Shown here one piece after another: positions 53,028 through 63,500 of a stretch of DNA of 64,000 nucleotides; position 1 is the first letter of the stretch; each line of letters starts with the position of its first letter. The DNA is from CAYVUB01 sp964454675 (lineage in GTDB: Bacteria > Bacteroidota > Bacteroidia > Flavobacteriales > Flavobacteriaceae). Location of the stretch: contig CAYVUB010000012.1 in the NCBI GenBank assembly GCA_964454675.1, positions 10,765 to 74,764 of the forward strand, read 5' to 3'. Under the pieces are notes generated by a model. That model saw nothing but the letters and a program-made list of their open reading frames with translations, ran no database searches and had not been told where the DNA came from. The position numbers were made by a program, and so were the translations under genes.

Positions 53028-55124
53028 TTATTGCTTTATGAACTTTTGGTTTTTTACTTTACTGCCGGACATAATTCTTAAAATATATTGACCGCTGCTT
53101 AAGTTTGAAACATCTATTGTTTTTGAGTTTAATTTAGCATTCAATAAACGTCTTCCGTTAATGTCAAAAACAGTATAAATGGCATTATCCAAGTCTTCTA
53201 AAGTGCTTAAATTCAATACTGATTTTGTCGGGTTTGGATACACAATTAGGTCGCCCACAAACGTATCGGGAGAGCTTAATGTATATGAGCCTTCCAAAAT
53301 GGTTATGGCTTCGTTTATGTTTGGGTTATTAACCTGATCTACAATTCCTGACGGCCAGATAATTCTTATATAATCAATTGCTGTGTCTTGTCCAATTCCG
53401 AAATGGGTATTTAAGGTACTCATGTATCTAAAACCTTCGCCGCTTCTTACGTCTCTGATTTGTTTGCCTAAAGCAGAGCTTATTTCAACACGTGCGCCTA
53501 TTCCGTTTCTGTTACTTAACCCGGGAGTAACATGACCTTGACCAATAGTCACTATTTTTATCCAGTTGTTATCATTTCCGTTGTTTATACGAATTGAGGT
53601 GCCGCCACCAAAAACATCCAAGAAGCCGTCATTATTCAAATCTCCAATACCTCCATATCCCGGGGTGTTGGTAGTCATGGCAGTAAATGTCATGTCACCG
53701 TTATTGATTAAAACGTTACCGCAGGATAAAATATCTACGTAGCCGTCATTGTTAAAATCTGCAGGCGCATGCTCTGTACAGGAACTGCCATAAGCGCTTA
53801 ATCCTGTTGTGCTTGTAACATCAATAAATACCCTTGGGTTTTCTATATCTGCCGTATTAGGATTAGGGACATTCAGCATCATTTTGTGTGGTGAGCCGTC
53901 AGAAGTTCCAATAAAGCAATCCATATAACCGTCATTGTTATAATCGGCCCATGCCGAAGACCATGTTTGAATAGGGTCATCTAACCCTATAAGTGCTGCA
54001 ACTTCTGTATAATTTCCGGAGCCATTGTTTCTGTACATTTGATTGGTTCTGCGTGGGATGTCGCCACCACATTTTGCCATAAACATATCAATATCGCCAT
54101 CATTGTCATAATCTATCCACACAGACCCGTAGTTTCCACCGGAAGGATAACCGCCCAAACCAACGTTTGGCTCGCTTTGGTAATAGGTTAACCCACCGTT
54201 ACCGTCATTAATATAATAAACGCTTGGAGCAACATCATGGCAGACAAAGATATCTAAATGCCCATCGTTATTAATATCAACAAAATTTGTTCGTTGAGTA
54301 AACGGATTGTTGTTTGCCACCGTGGTATATGCCGTTCCATTAGCATTGGCTTTGATTACATTACATCCTGCAGTATTTCCCCAAACTAAATCATTAAACC
54401 CGTTACCGTCAAAATCTCCTGCGGCGAGACTCCATCCCGGAGATCTGGGTGCGTTAGGGTAGTAACTGCCGGCAGTAAAAGTTCCGTTGAGTTGTTGGTA
54501 ATAGATATTCAAATTATACGCGCCACCGGAGTTAGGAATAGCAATGAGATCATCAAGAAAATCTCCGTTCATATCTGCAATACCCATTGTTGAACCGGAT
54601 GTACTAATTGTTTGGCTTGAAAAAGAAAGCGATGTATTTGCAATATATGGGTTTTCAATAACCTCAAAAATAAAATTACTGCTGTTTGACCAATTGTTAT
54701 CCCAAACAATGTAATAGGTTTGATTGGCATATACATTGAAAGTTGCCACAGATAACCAAGAGTTACCATTGGAACCTACAATAATGCCTGAATCATCATC
54801 GCCGGCAACACATGTTAAATTGCCGCATGAACCGGAATATATATGGAGCCTTGTGTCTCTGCTGGTATTTTCAACCAAATCGGAAGTAACGGTTACGGTA
54901 TAATCTGCCGTAGGAGTATATGCAAACCATTCTCCGTTATTGGCATTGGAAGTGCTGATACAATTGGGAGACGGAGCAGAACCATTGATTGTTCCAACCG
55001 TATAAATACCTTCACCTGTAATGTGGGCAGCACTTAAAGCTTCAGAACAAGTATTTGAACTTACCTGAGCCTTTATGGTTGTAATAAAGGCACAAAATGT
55101 AAAAAATAGTAGAAGTTTTTTCAT
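53028..55124 (-). CDS. T9SS type A cargo with VCBS repeats and ASPIC/UnbV domain
   Basis: 698 residues from ATG 55124 (MKKLLLFFTFCAFITTIKAQ). After a Cys-containing N-terminal module come VCBS/FG-GAP calcium loops: DFDGNGFNDLVWGN, DINNDGHLDIFVCHD, DYDNDGDIDMFMAKCG, DYNNDGYMDCFIGTSD, DFNNDGYVDILSCG and DLNNDGFLDVFGGG. An ASPIC/UnbV domain (GIGARVEISSALGKQIRDVR) precedes the type A sorting tail (VYPNPTKSVLNLSTLEDLDN ... SGQYILRIMSG). It should be secreted by T9SS. The haem lipoprotein gene upstream suggests a joint surface role. Confidence 0.92.
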   Translation of the reverse strand: MKKLLLFFTFCAFITTIKAQVSSNTCSEALSAAHITGEGIYTVGTINGSAPSPNCISTSNANNGEWFAYTPTADYTVTVTSDLVENTSRDTRLHIYSGSCGNLTCVAGDDDSGIIVGSNGNSWLSVATFNVYANQTYYIVWDNNWSNSSNFIFEVIENPYIANTSLSFSSQTISTSGSTMGIADMNGDFLDDLIAIPNSGGAYNLNIYYQQLNGTFTAGSYYPNAPRSPGWSLAAGDFDGNGFNDLVWGNTAGCNVIKANANGTAYTTVANNNPFTQRTNFVDINNDGHLDIFVCHDVAPSVYYINDGNGGLTYYQSEPNVGLGGYPSGGNYGSVWIDYDNDGDIDMFMAKCGGDIPRRTNQMYRNNGSGNYTEVAALIGLDDPIQTWSSAWADYNNDGYMDCFIGTSDGSPHKMMLNVPNPNTADIENPRVFIDVTSTTGLSAYGSSCTEHAPADFNNDGYVDILSCGNVLINNGDMTFTAMTTNTPGYGGIGDLNNDGFLDVFGGGTSIRINNGNDNNWIKIVTIGQGHVTPGLSNRNGIGARVEISSALGKQIRDVRSGEGFRYMSTLNTHFGIGQDTAIDYIRIIWPSGIVDQVNNPNINEAITILEGSYTLSSPDTFVGDLIVYPNPTKSVLNLSTLEDLDNAIYTVFDINGRRLLNAKLNSKTIDVSNLSSGQYILRIMSGSKVKNQKFIKQ

Positions 55125-55150
55125 GATAATTAATATAATAGTGGGTTTGT

Positions 55151-56248
55151 TTATTCGCAATTATTAGTTAATGAATCTATCCAGTTTTCAATTAATTGAA
55201 CGCCTTCTATATGTACTAATGCTCTGCCTATGATAGGCATTCGTACAGATACTTCGTTAGAGTTCATACGGTTATGTACAATAGAGCGTTCGTGATTTCC
55301 GGGAACAACAATTGTGTTTATCGAACTGTCATATACAAATGTACCATCGACACAAATACCCAGATTAACGGGGTCAAACGTTTTTTCATATTCAAAACGT
55401 ACGCGGGCATATTCACAATAACTTTGTTCTGAATGACAATGAGCACAATTGATATCTATGTATGATCTTGCTCTCATTTCAAGAGATTCAGATTCGTCTT
55501 CCCAATTGACTGTTGTATCAATGTTAGATGGATAATTGTTGTTTAAATAACCCATTTCAACCCATTTTGCAAGTTGGTTTTTGCTGCCTTCAACGTATTG
55601 TAATGTACGATTTAGATTTTGTGGTTTTGGACCAATAGGCAAAGGAACATCATATTTATTGTGACATGTAAAACATTCATGAAAAGGCGGAACTCTGTAT
55701 ATTACATTTTTTGTTTCGCCGTTTTCAACCCAATCCAAAATCAATTCGGCTTCATCAGTTGTAAATGTGGCTTCTGTTTGCTCTTCGTTCCAAACATAGT
55801 TTGCAAACGTCCATTCGCCTTCTTTTTTTATCATTAATCGTGTTTCGATAATTTGGGTTGTATTACCGGGAAGCACATTATCGTAATAAAAATTTTTAAT
55901 AAGAACAGTTCCTGTTGGAAAGTCTAAACTTGAATAATCGCTTACATAATTTGCGCTTACAGCATCGGGCATCCAGATAAACCGTTTCTTTTTTGCATAA
56001 TCTGAAAATAATGAGGAAAGCAAATCATAAGGTAATACACCGTAAACAGGTTCTAAATCAGACAGTGTGCCGTCAAAAAAATTATATTCTGAAAGCGTTG
56101 GATACGGAACTAAGTTAATATCAAAATTTACCGGGGATTCTTGTATGGGGTCATCATCTTCAATAGGCACATAGCCATTGTCGTTTTGACAGGAAAAAAC
56201 CAAAACAGTTAGCAGAACACAAGTATGTAAAATGTAATTTTTTAACAT
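55151..56248 (-). CDS. Di-haem cytochrome-like lipoprotein
   Basis: 365 residues. Spc-II signal with lipobox VFSC (LLTVLVFSCQNDNG). Two CxxCH haem motifs, HECFTCHNKYDVP and INCAHCHSEQSYCEYARVR, lie in the second half. VNVG... elements and PVYGVLPYDLLSSLFSDYAK resemble the SO2930-type diheme family I recall in flavobacteria. It probably sits at the outer surface. The VCBS/ASPIC gene starts 27 bp downstream on the same strand, forming a pair. Confidence 0.85.
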   Translation of the reverse strand: MLKNYILHTCVLLTVLVFSCQNDNGYVPIEDDDPIQESPVNFDINLVPYPTLSEYNFFDGTLSDLEPVYGVLPYDLLSSLFSDYAKKKRFIWMPDAVSANYVSDYSSLDFPTGTVLIKNFYYDNVLPGNTTQIIETRLMIKKEGEWTFANYVWNEEQTEATFTTDEAELILDWVENGETKNVIYRVPPFHECFTCHNKYDVPLPIGPKPQNLNRTLQYVEGSKNQLAKWVEMGYLNNNYPSNIDTTVNWEDESESLEMRARSYIDINCAHCHSEQSYCEYARVRFEYEKTFDPVNLGICVDGTFVYDSSINTIVVPGNHERSIVHNRMNSNEVSVRMPIIGRALVHIEGVQLIENWIDSLTNNCE

Positions 56249-56371
56249 TTACAGTAAAATTTGGACAGCTAATATAAGAAATAATGAGGTTTATTATAAA
56301 ATAATTAGTTGTAGAACAAATTTTTAACGCTTAATAGGAATAAAAATCATCATTTTCACACTTAACGGCAG

Positions 56372-57361
56372 TTATAACAGCTTATTTGCAATCAAATATT
56401 CTGCTATTTGCACAGTATTGGTCGCAGCACCTTTACGCAAATTATCGGCTACAATCCACAGATTTAAAGTGTTAGGTTGAGAGCCGTCGCGACGTATGCG
56501 TCCTACAAAAACGTCATCTTTTCCGTTGGCAAATAGCGGCATAGGATATGTGTTCATATCAATATTGTCTTGTACGGTAACGCCCTCGGCAGCATTTAAA
56601 ATTTGGTGCACATCATTGATATCAAAATCTGATTCAAATTCAATATTGACAGCTTCACTGTGCCCGCCGGATGTAGGAATTCTCACGGCTGTAGCTGTAA
56701 CGGCAATAGTTTTGTCGTCCAGTATTTTTTGGGTTTCTCTTACCAATTTCATTTCTTCTTTGGTATAGCCGTTTTCTTCAAACACGTCACAATGCGGAAT
56801 GGCGTTTTTATGTATAGGATAATGATAAGCCATTTCGCCTTTTATTCCGGCAAGTTCATTTTCCAATTGCTGCACGGCTTTTAATCCGGTTCCGGAAATG
56901 GATTGATATGTTGATACAACGATACGTTTGATTTTATATTTTTTGTGCAATGGCGCCAATACCATCACCATTTGAATGGTTGAGCAGTTGGGGTTTGCAA
57001 TAATTTTATCGGTTTTTGTAAGCTGCGCAGCATTGATTTCTGGAACAATAAGTTTTTTGTCCAAATCCATCCGCCATGCCGATGAATTATCAATAACGGT
57101 AGTGCCAACTTCGGCAAATTTTGGCGCCCATTCTAATGAGGTATTTCCACCGGCAGAAAATAGGGCAATATCAGGACGTAGGGCGACGGCATCGGCAAGA
57201 CCGATGACCTTATAATCTTTTCCTTTAAAGGAGATGGTTTTGCCAATAGATTTTTCTGAAGCTACCGGAATTAATTCTGTTAATGGAAATTGACGTTCTT
57301 CCAGTACTTTTAACATCACTTCGCCAACCATACCTGTGGCACCAACTATTGCTACTTTCAT
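56372..57361 (-). CDS. asd: Aspartate-semialdehyde dehydrogenase
   Basis: 329-residue NADP enzyme reducing aspartyl phosphate to aspartate semialdehyde, for lysine/DAP, Met and Thr. MKVAIVGATGMVGEVMLKVL (Rossmann), NPNCSTIQMVMVLAPLH (catalytic Cys), VSTYQSISGTGLKAVQQLEN and RIPTSGGHSEAVNIEFE (catalytic His) are all present. The length is normal. It is the last gene of the tdk-alr-mscL-asd run but follows a terminator. Confidence 0.96.
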   Translation of the reverse strand: MKVAIVGATGMVGEVMLKVLEERQFPLTELIPVASEKSIGKTISFKGKDYKVIGLADAVALRPDIALFSAGGNTSLEWAPKFAEVGTTVIDNSSAWRMDLDKKLIVPEINAAQLTKTDKIIANPNCSTIQMVMVLAPLHKKYKIKRIVVSTYQSISGTGLKAVQQLENELAGIKGEMAYHYPIHKNAIPHCDVFEENGYTKEEMKLVRETQKILDDKTIAVTATAVRIPTSGGHSEAVNIEFESDFDINDVHQILNAAEGVTVQDNIDMNTYPMPLFANGKDDVFVGRIRRDGSQPNTLNLWIVADNLRKGAATNTVQIAEYLIANKLL

Positions 57362-57430
57362 AGGAAATCAAATTTTAGACACAAAAATAACCATTAATTG
57401 CGTCACTCATTTTAAAATAAAGCATAAAAA

Positions 57431-57452
57431 AACCCACTTTAAAAAGTGGGTT
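57431..57452 (-). terminator. Terminator after mscL
   Basis: AACCCACTTT, AAAA loop, AAGTGGGTT with flanking A/T runs. It lies between the mscL stop (57488) and the asd start, so asd probably has its own promoter. Confidence 0.85.
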
Positions 57453-57487
57453 AAATTAGAATATTAAGTGTAGCGGATGTTACAAAC

Positions 57488-57889
57488 TTACTTTTTAAGT
57501 AAATCTCTGATTTCTGCAAGAAGCTCTTCTTGCGTTGGACCTGCCGGAGCCGGTTCTTCAGCCGGTTTTTTGATTTTGTTGTAGGCCTTAATAATGGTAA
57601 ACATTACAAAACCAACAATTACCAAGTTAACTAAGGTGTTAACCCAAGATCCCCAACGAATAGCTACTTCTTCTGCGGCAGCAACGCCTTCACTTGCTGC
57701 TACGGCATCAGACAGGACAATTTTTAAATCTGAAAAATCAACACCACCCGTAAAATAGCCAACAATAGGCATCATAATATCTGAAACAAAACCGTTTACA
57801 ACGCCACCAACAGCACCCGCCATAATTACTGCGACCGCAAATTCTATGACATTGCCGGTCATGATAAAATTCTTAAACTCTTTTAGCAT
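57488..57889 (-). CDS. mscL: Large-conductance mechanosensitive channel
   Basis: 133-residue inner-membrane channel opened by membrane tension. FKNFIMTGNVIEFAVAVIMA is the N-terminal amphipathic start and first helix (AVAVIMAGAVGGVVNGFVSD), NTLVNLVIVGFVMFTIIKAY the second helix. The C-terminal cytoplasmic tail ends QEELLAEIRDLLKK. The periplasmic loop is longer and more acidic than in E. coli. Normal length. Confidence 0.95.
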   Translation of the reverse strand: MLKEFKNFIMTGNVIEFAVAVIMAGAVGGVVNGFVSDIMMPIVGYFTGGVDFSDLKIVLSDAVAASEGVAAAEEVAIRWGSWVNTLVNLVIVGFVMFTIIKAYNKIKKPAEEPAPAGPTQEELLAEIRDLLKK

Positions 57890-57951
57890 AATAAAAAATT
57901 ATTTAGGTTAGTAAGAAACTAATTTAGTCAAAAAAACAGAAATTCCAAATG

Positions 57952-59058
57952 TTATCTTAAAATAAGCCGTTTGACGCGTTGTGATATGGCTGTTATGATT
58001 TCGTAAGAAATGGTATTTACGGTTTTTGCAAACCGGTGCGCAGGATGTAGCGCATCAAAAATGATGACTTCATCACCTTCATTACAAGGAATATTGGTCA
58101 CATTTACCATCAGCAAATCCATGCATACATTACCAATAATTGGTGCGAATTGATTATTAATGATGACAAACCCTTTCCCGTTGCCGTATTGTCTGCCAAT
58201 GCCATCTGCATAACCAATAGGAATTGTCGCAGTGCTTTGTGCAGATTCACTTTTAAAAGATCTGTTATAACCCACGCTTTCGCCTTTTTGTAAATGATGT
58301 ATTTGTGAAATGACCGATTTTAATGCCGCAATGGGTTTAAAATTAACATCTTCCTTGTCTGAATTTCCAAAGCCGTATAAGCCAATACCGCTTCTTACCA
58401 TATCAAAATGTGCTTCAGGATAATTTAAGATTCCCGATGTGTTGCACATGTGTCGAATAGGAGCGTAGCCTAAGCCTTGTATCATTTTTTCTGAAATAGA
58501 TTTAAAAGCATTAATTTGGTTTAAAGAGAATTGTTTTTCTTTCAAATCTTCACTTGCTGCCAAATGTGAAAACAATGAAGTTACTTTTACCGCATTGGTT
58601 TCTTTTAGTTTTGAAATAAGGTATTCAACATCGTGTTCAGAAAATCCTAACCGGTTTAATCCCGTGTTGAATTCAATATGAATTGGGTAATTGTTTTGTC
58701 CTTTGGTTGTGGCAACCTCTATAAATTCTTTTAAAACCGTATCATTATAAATATTGGGTTCCAAACAACGTTCAATTAATGTTTTGAAGTTAACAGACTG
58801 AGGGCTCAACACCAAAATGGGTTTTGTAACGCCTGCATCACGCAAAACAACACCTTCAGAAACGTAGGCAACTGCCAAATAATCAACTTCCAATTCTTGA
58901 AGATAATTAGCAATAGCACAAACATCGTTACCATACGAAAAGGCTTTAACAACCGCTAAAAATTTTGTATCGGGATTAAGTTTTGATTTTAAAAACTCAA
59001 AGTTGTGCTTCAACGCTTTTAAATCTATTTCGAGAACGGTTTCTTGTGCTTTGGGCAT
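57952..59058 (-). CDS. alr: Alanine racemase
   Basis: 368-residue PLP enzyme supplying D-alanine for peptidoglycan. Catalytic Lys is in FLAVVKAFSYGNDVCAIANY (about 39); the second catalytic Tyr is in ESVGYNRSFKS. HIEFNTGLNRLGFSEHDVEY and RSGIGLYGFGNSD are typical. The length is standard. Its start overlaps the tdk stop by one base, so the two are coupled. Confidence 0.95.
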   Translation of the reverse strand: MPKAQETVLEIDLKALKHNFEFLKSKLNPDTKFLAVVKAFSYGNDVCAIANYLQELEVDYLAVAYVSEGVVLRDAGVTKPILVLSPQSVNFKTLIERCLEPNIYNDTVLKEFIEVATTKGQNNYPIHIEFNTGLNRLGFSEHDVEYLISKLKETNAVKVTSLFSHLAASEDLKEKQFSLNQINAFKSISEKMIQGLGYAPIRHMCNTSGILNYPEAHFDMVRSGIGLYGFGNSDKEDVNFKPIAALKSVISQIHHLQKGESVGYNRSFKSESAQSTATIPIGYADGIGRQYGNGKGFVIINNQFAPIIGNVCMDLLMVNVTNIPCNEGDEVIIFDALHPAHRFAKTVNTISYEIITAISQRVKRLILR

Positions 59059-59696
59059 TAGTTTTTGGGTTTTGAAGGTAATTCCTCGGCATCATTTACA
59101 TTCATGCTGCGTACTTTATCGCGCAGCATGGCTTTATAATATGCGGCTCTGCTTAAAGGTTCGTATTCATCAACCTCGCCAAGCAAAACCAGCGCATCGC
59201 TTTTTGCTTTGCGGTAGCTGTACTGTGCCAGATTTCCTGTTCGGGTGCAAACAGCATGGACTTTGGTAACATATTCGGCGGTTGCCATTAAGTAAGGCAT
59301 GGGACCAAACGGGTTGCCTTTAAAATCCATATCCAATCCGGCAACAATAACACGTATGCCTTTATTGGCAAGGTCGTTGCAAACCCGTATGATTTCGTCA
59401 TCAAAAAACTGAGCTTCATCAATACCTACCACATCACAGCCATCTGCCAGAATAGGAATATTTGCCGCTGCCGGCACCGGTGTAGAACGTATTTGGTTGG
59501 CATCATGAGACACCACCATTTCATCGTCATAACGCACGTCAATGGCAGGTTTAAAGATTTCAACTTTTTGTTTGGCAAACTGCGCACGCTTTAACCTGCG
59601 TATCAACTCTTCCGTCTTACCCGAAAACATCGACCCGCATATCACTTCTATCCACCCAAATTGTTCTTTAGGATTTACTGTATTTTCAAGAAACAT
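59058..59696 (-). CDS. tdk: Thymidine kinase
   Basis: 212-residue type II thymidine kinase. P-loop CGSMFSGKTEELIRRLKRAQ, lid DEAQFFDDEII (Walker B), FKGNPFGPMPYLMATAEYVT and a Cys/Arg zinc-type region AVCTRTGNLAQYSYR. It phosphorylates salvaged thymidine. First gene of the tdk-alr-mscL run. Confidence 0.95.
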   Translation of the reverse strand: MFLENTVNPKEQFGWIEVICGSMFSGKTEELIRRLKRAQFAKQKVEIFKPAIDVRYDDEMVVSHDANQIRSTPVPAAANIPILADGCDVVGIDEAQFFDDEIIRVCNDLANKGIRVIVAGLDMDFKGNPFGPMPYLMATAEYVTKVHAVCTRTGNLAQYSYRKAKSDALVLLGEVDEYEPLSRAAYYKAMLRDKVRSMNVNDAEELPSKPKN

Positions 59697-59799
59697 TTTG
59701 TAATTTTAACACTAAAATATAGTACCTTTTCGTTTTTATAAAGGAAACGTAAATTTATTAAAAATCAAACGTACAAATCAGAATAAAATTTAAAAAATT

Positions 59800-60540
59800 A
59801 TGAAGAAGAAGCTGGAGTCAGAATTAATAAGTATTGCCCACAGAATTCTTAAGCTTAAAGGAAAAGAAGATGTTTTAAAAATGCATGCAGAAGTTGCCGT
59901 TTTGTATGAAAAACTATCGGTTTTAAAATTTGCGAATGAAAATTTTGAAATAAATGTACCGACTATTGGTAGTGATACGTCGTTTTTTGAAATGTTGGAT
60001 GAAACGTTTAATAACAAAGTTAGTGACGCGATAGAGCAGGAAGATAAAATTTACATCAACCTTGATAGGGTTGAAGACGATGATATTATTGAGCCGGTAA
60101 TGGAGAAAATAAAGGACATTGTAGCCCAAATGCCGCATGAAACCCGAGAAGTAGATACCATGTTTGAACAATCTGTACCCCAAAATTCCCAACACGATTT
60201 TGATGAGATAACGGCAGGTTTTAAAAATATGCCTGTATTTGAACCGGTTACAAACGGGCAGAATACTGTAAAAGAAACTCAAAAAAAATCATTAAACGAT
60301 AAACTGAAAACAGGCGCATTACATATTGGATTAAATGATAAACTTGCATTTATAAAGCAGCTGTTTAACGGCGATGCTCAGGATTACGAACGTGTTTTAT
60401 CACAAATAAGCACCGCAGGTTCTTTTGAAGAAGCTCAAAATTTAATTCAAAACATTATAAAACCCGATTACAACAATTGGGTTGGAAAGGAAATTTTTGA
60501 GGAGCGGTTTATGGAAATCGTACAAGGGAAGTTTAATTAA
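59800..60540 (+). CDS. Conserved hypothetical protein of Bacteroidota
   Basis: 246 residues; not recognised as a named family. N-terminal helical, charged part (ESELISIAHRILKLKGKEDV), an acidic middle (LDRVEDDDIIEPVMEKIKDI), and a C-terminal block DKLKTGALHIGLNDKLAFIK followed by QLFNGDAQDYERVLSQISTA that looks strongly conserved from memory in flavobacteria. No signal peptide or membrane segment, so it is cytoplasmic. Its stop overlaps the convergent giant gene by four bases; tdk is divergent. Confidence 0.75.
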   Translation: MKKKLESELISIAHRILKLKGKEDVLKMHAEVAVLYEKLSVLKFANENFEINVPTIGSDTSFFEMLDETFNNKVSDAIEQEDKIYINLDRVEDDDIIEPVMEKIKDIVAQMPHETREVDTMFEQSVPQNSQHDFDEITAGFKNMPVFEPVTNGQNTVKETQKKSLNDKLKTGALHIGLNDKLAFIKQLFNGDAQDYERVLSQISTAGSFEEAQNLIQNIIKPDYNNWVGKEIFEERFMEIVQGKFN

Positions 60541-63500
60541 TAATTTATATATATCCAACCAGCCAAAGGCTCTTGAAAAGAATCTACCTCCAAAATATAA
60601 AAATAGACGCCAACAGGAAGTCGTTTATTAGTCAAGGGAAATCCAGTGTTTGGAAAACCATTCCAATTATTTTGATAATTTTTACTTTGATAAACTAAGA
60701 CGCCAAGTCTGTTATATATTTTAATTTGATTGTTTTGATAATCTTCAATACAAGGAATAATTAAGTAGTCGTTTTTTGTATCACCATTAGGCGAAATTCC
60801 TTGGGGAACGATTAGACAATTATCAAGTTGTACTTCTGCAGAGTCTTGATTGTTGGTCTCATCTCTATCTGTTTCATTAAGTGCCTGCAAAAAAGCCGTG
60901 TTTAACAGATTGTTAGAAGAAACAACTTCTGCATTAATTGTAAGGGTTTCAGACTGATTTGGATTTAGAGTTTCTATAGACCAAATAAAAGCACTAATGT
61001 CATAACTGCCAAATGTAGCATTTGATGAAATGTATTGATAACCGTCAGGAAGACTTTCATAAATTTCAATTTGATTAGCAACAGTGGTTCCTAAGTTTGT
61101 AATGGTAATGGTAAATTCAACAGTATCACCAAGCGAAACCACACGAGGATAAATTTCTTTTAAAACTTCAATATCAACGTTTGAGGTGTCTTCAACAACG
61201 GTAAGTGTTGCACTGGCTTGAGAAGTGTCTAAATTAGATTGATTTGAGAAATTGGAGTGATTGTTTATGTAAACTCCGGCATTATTTGAAGTTACTGTAA
61301 CCGAAAACGTACAGCTTTCCACTCCATCAGGAAAAGACAAATCAGTTATGGTAATAAAAGTATCACCGCTGTTACCGCTAAAATTAGCTGTACATCCATT
61401 GCTTTCTACCCAAACTATTGATCCGGAAAGAAATAAATCCGGGGGCAAATTATCAGTAAAACTTATATTGTTTTGAGAAGGATTTGCAGATAAATTTTGA
61501 ATTGTAAAGGTCAATGTGCTTTCTTGCCCAACAATAATGGTTTGAGGATTGAAACTTTTGCTCAATGTTGGAGCCAAAACCTGGACACTATTGATAGAAA
61601 TATTGGTGTCGGGTGTAATTTCGTGATTATTAATATTATTTGGAATAGCCTCAGCAATATTATTGAAAGCACCGCCAAAGTTAGGTGCTGTTACAGGAAT
61701 TCTTATTCTTATGGTTGAACCCGCGTCAATACTTGGAATAGTCCCACTAATCAGATTGTTACTTGTGTTAAATGACAGAATACACGTTGCATTACCAAAA
61801 GTAACCATACAGCTTGGTAAACCATTTATAACAAAAACAGGATTTAAAATGTCTTCAAAGGCTACATCAATAGCGTTTGAGCTCGTGGTGCTATTGGTAA
61901 TATCAATTATCCAGTCAAAAGATTGGTTTATGAAAACCGAAGAAAATTCGGGAAATGTTTGCACGACCAAGTCAATACACGGTGCAAAAAAGGTAGTAAC
62001 AAAAGCGTCATTATTGGATGTATTTGGGTCAACAAACAATCCAACGTGATCTAATGTAACTTTATTTGTAGCAGAAATGGCATTTACAGAACACTGCGGA
62101 CTCCAATCTACAATTGCTAAAAAAGTAACTGAACTTTGAGCAGGAAGTATCCAGTTATCGTCTTCTAAAATTTCCCAAAACACATCCTCATTACCGTTTT
62201 CCGGTTCGCTGTCATGAGTTACTCCAATATAGGCATTATTTATGGGAAAACATGAGGCTGTACCCGTTGTTGATACACATTCAACAGAAATCAGGGTGCC
62301 GTCAGCCATTAAGTTGGCATTAGAAGGAATAAAATCTGTCAATAAAATTTGTGTGTCTGAATTACTGGAATTAGTAGCTGTTATTTCATAAGTGACGCTT
62401 CCCCAGTTAGTAGTATTTTGAGACGAGCTTCCTTCGGGTAAAGCAGGGCTAATTTGTGTTTTTGTAATTCGTAAATCAGATGAAGGACATGATGGAACTT
62501 GTGGTAAAGTGACAAAATCACTTTGAAAATCATTTGCAGGATTTGAATCAAAAACATTAACCGACAAAAGATTAGTACCGCTTCTTACGTGTCCTACGGC
62601 ATTGCCAACAGAGGTTGAGCATCCCGGCTCCAAAAAAACAATGACCGTTTCAATAGTTATAGTTGCATCAGCAGGCATCATAAAATTGTTGCTTATCCAT
62701 ATCTGTCCTTGATTTGTTAATGTAAAATCTTCACAAGTAATATTGCCGGTTGTGCTTAAACATTGTAGAGAAATAATCTCCCACGGTATTGATTGAGAAA
62801 GATTCTGTAAAAAAAAGCGTGCAGAAACATCAAGAGGGCCATTGTTGCAAAACGTTGTTTCAAAAGTTATTTGTTCTCCCCAATCAACAAGACCGCCTGC
62901 TGCAGGATCAATTTGAACAGTATCAATACACAAGTCTGTTAAATCACATAATTCTCCTATGGTTAAAATAGTCATTACCGTATTTGAATTATTTGATGAT
63001 TCATTTGAATGGTTTAAATTGAGCGAAATATAGCTTTCAACGATTATAGGCTGTAATTCAAATCCGCAAGAAGGCTCTAAGTATTGATAGACAACTTCAA
63101 ATGTTAACGAACTTCCGGCAGTAAATTCAATAGGCGTATCAAACGAAAAAACATTGTGGCTTGAACTTATTATTATTGTGTTGGTTGCAGTGTTTAAGCC
63201 TGTAGGACAAGTCATTCCATTTGTTCCGCTCAAACAAGACAAAGATACCGGCGCAAGAACAGGTCTGCCATAAAATATGCTTGAAACGAGACTCATGTTG
63301 CCACTAAATCCCGATAAAGGAAACGCAATATCACTATTGTTGGTTATTGTAAATTGATAAGTAACCATATCGCCCCAAGCATTAATTGGAAAACCTTCAA
63401 TAGGTGACACTTGAGAATGTGTTACCGTAAAGTCTATCAATAAATCTGTTACATCAATAGAAATGACGGACTGGTTGTTTGATAAGTCTATGTCCTCAAC

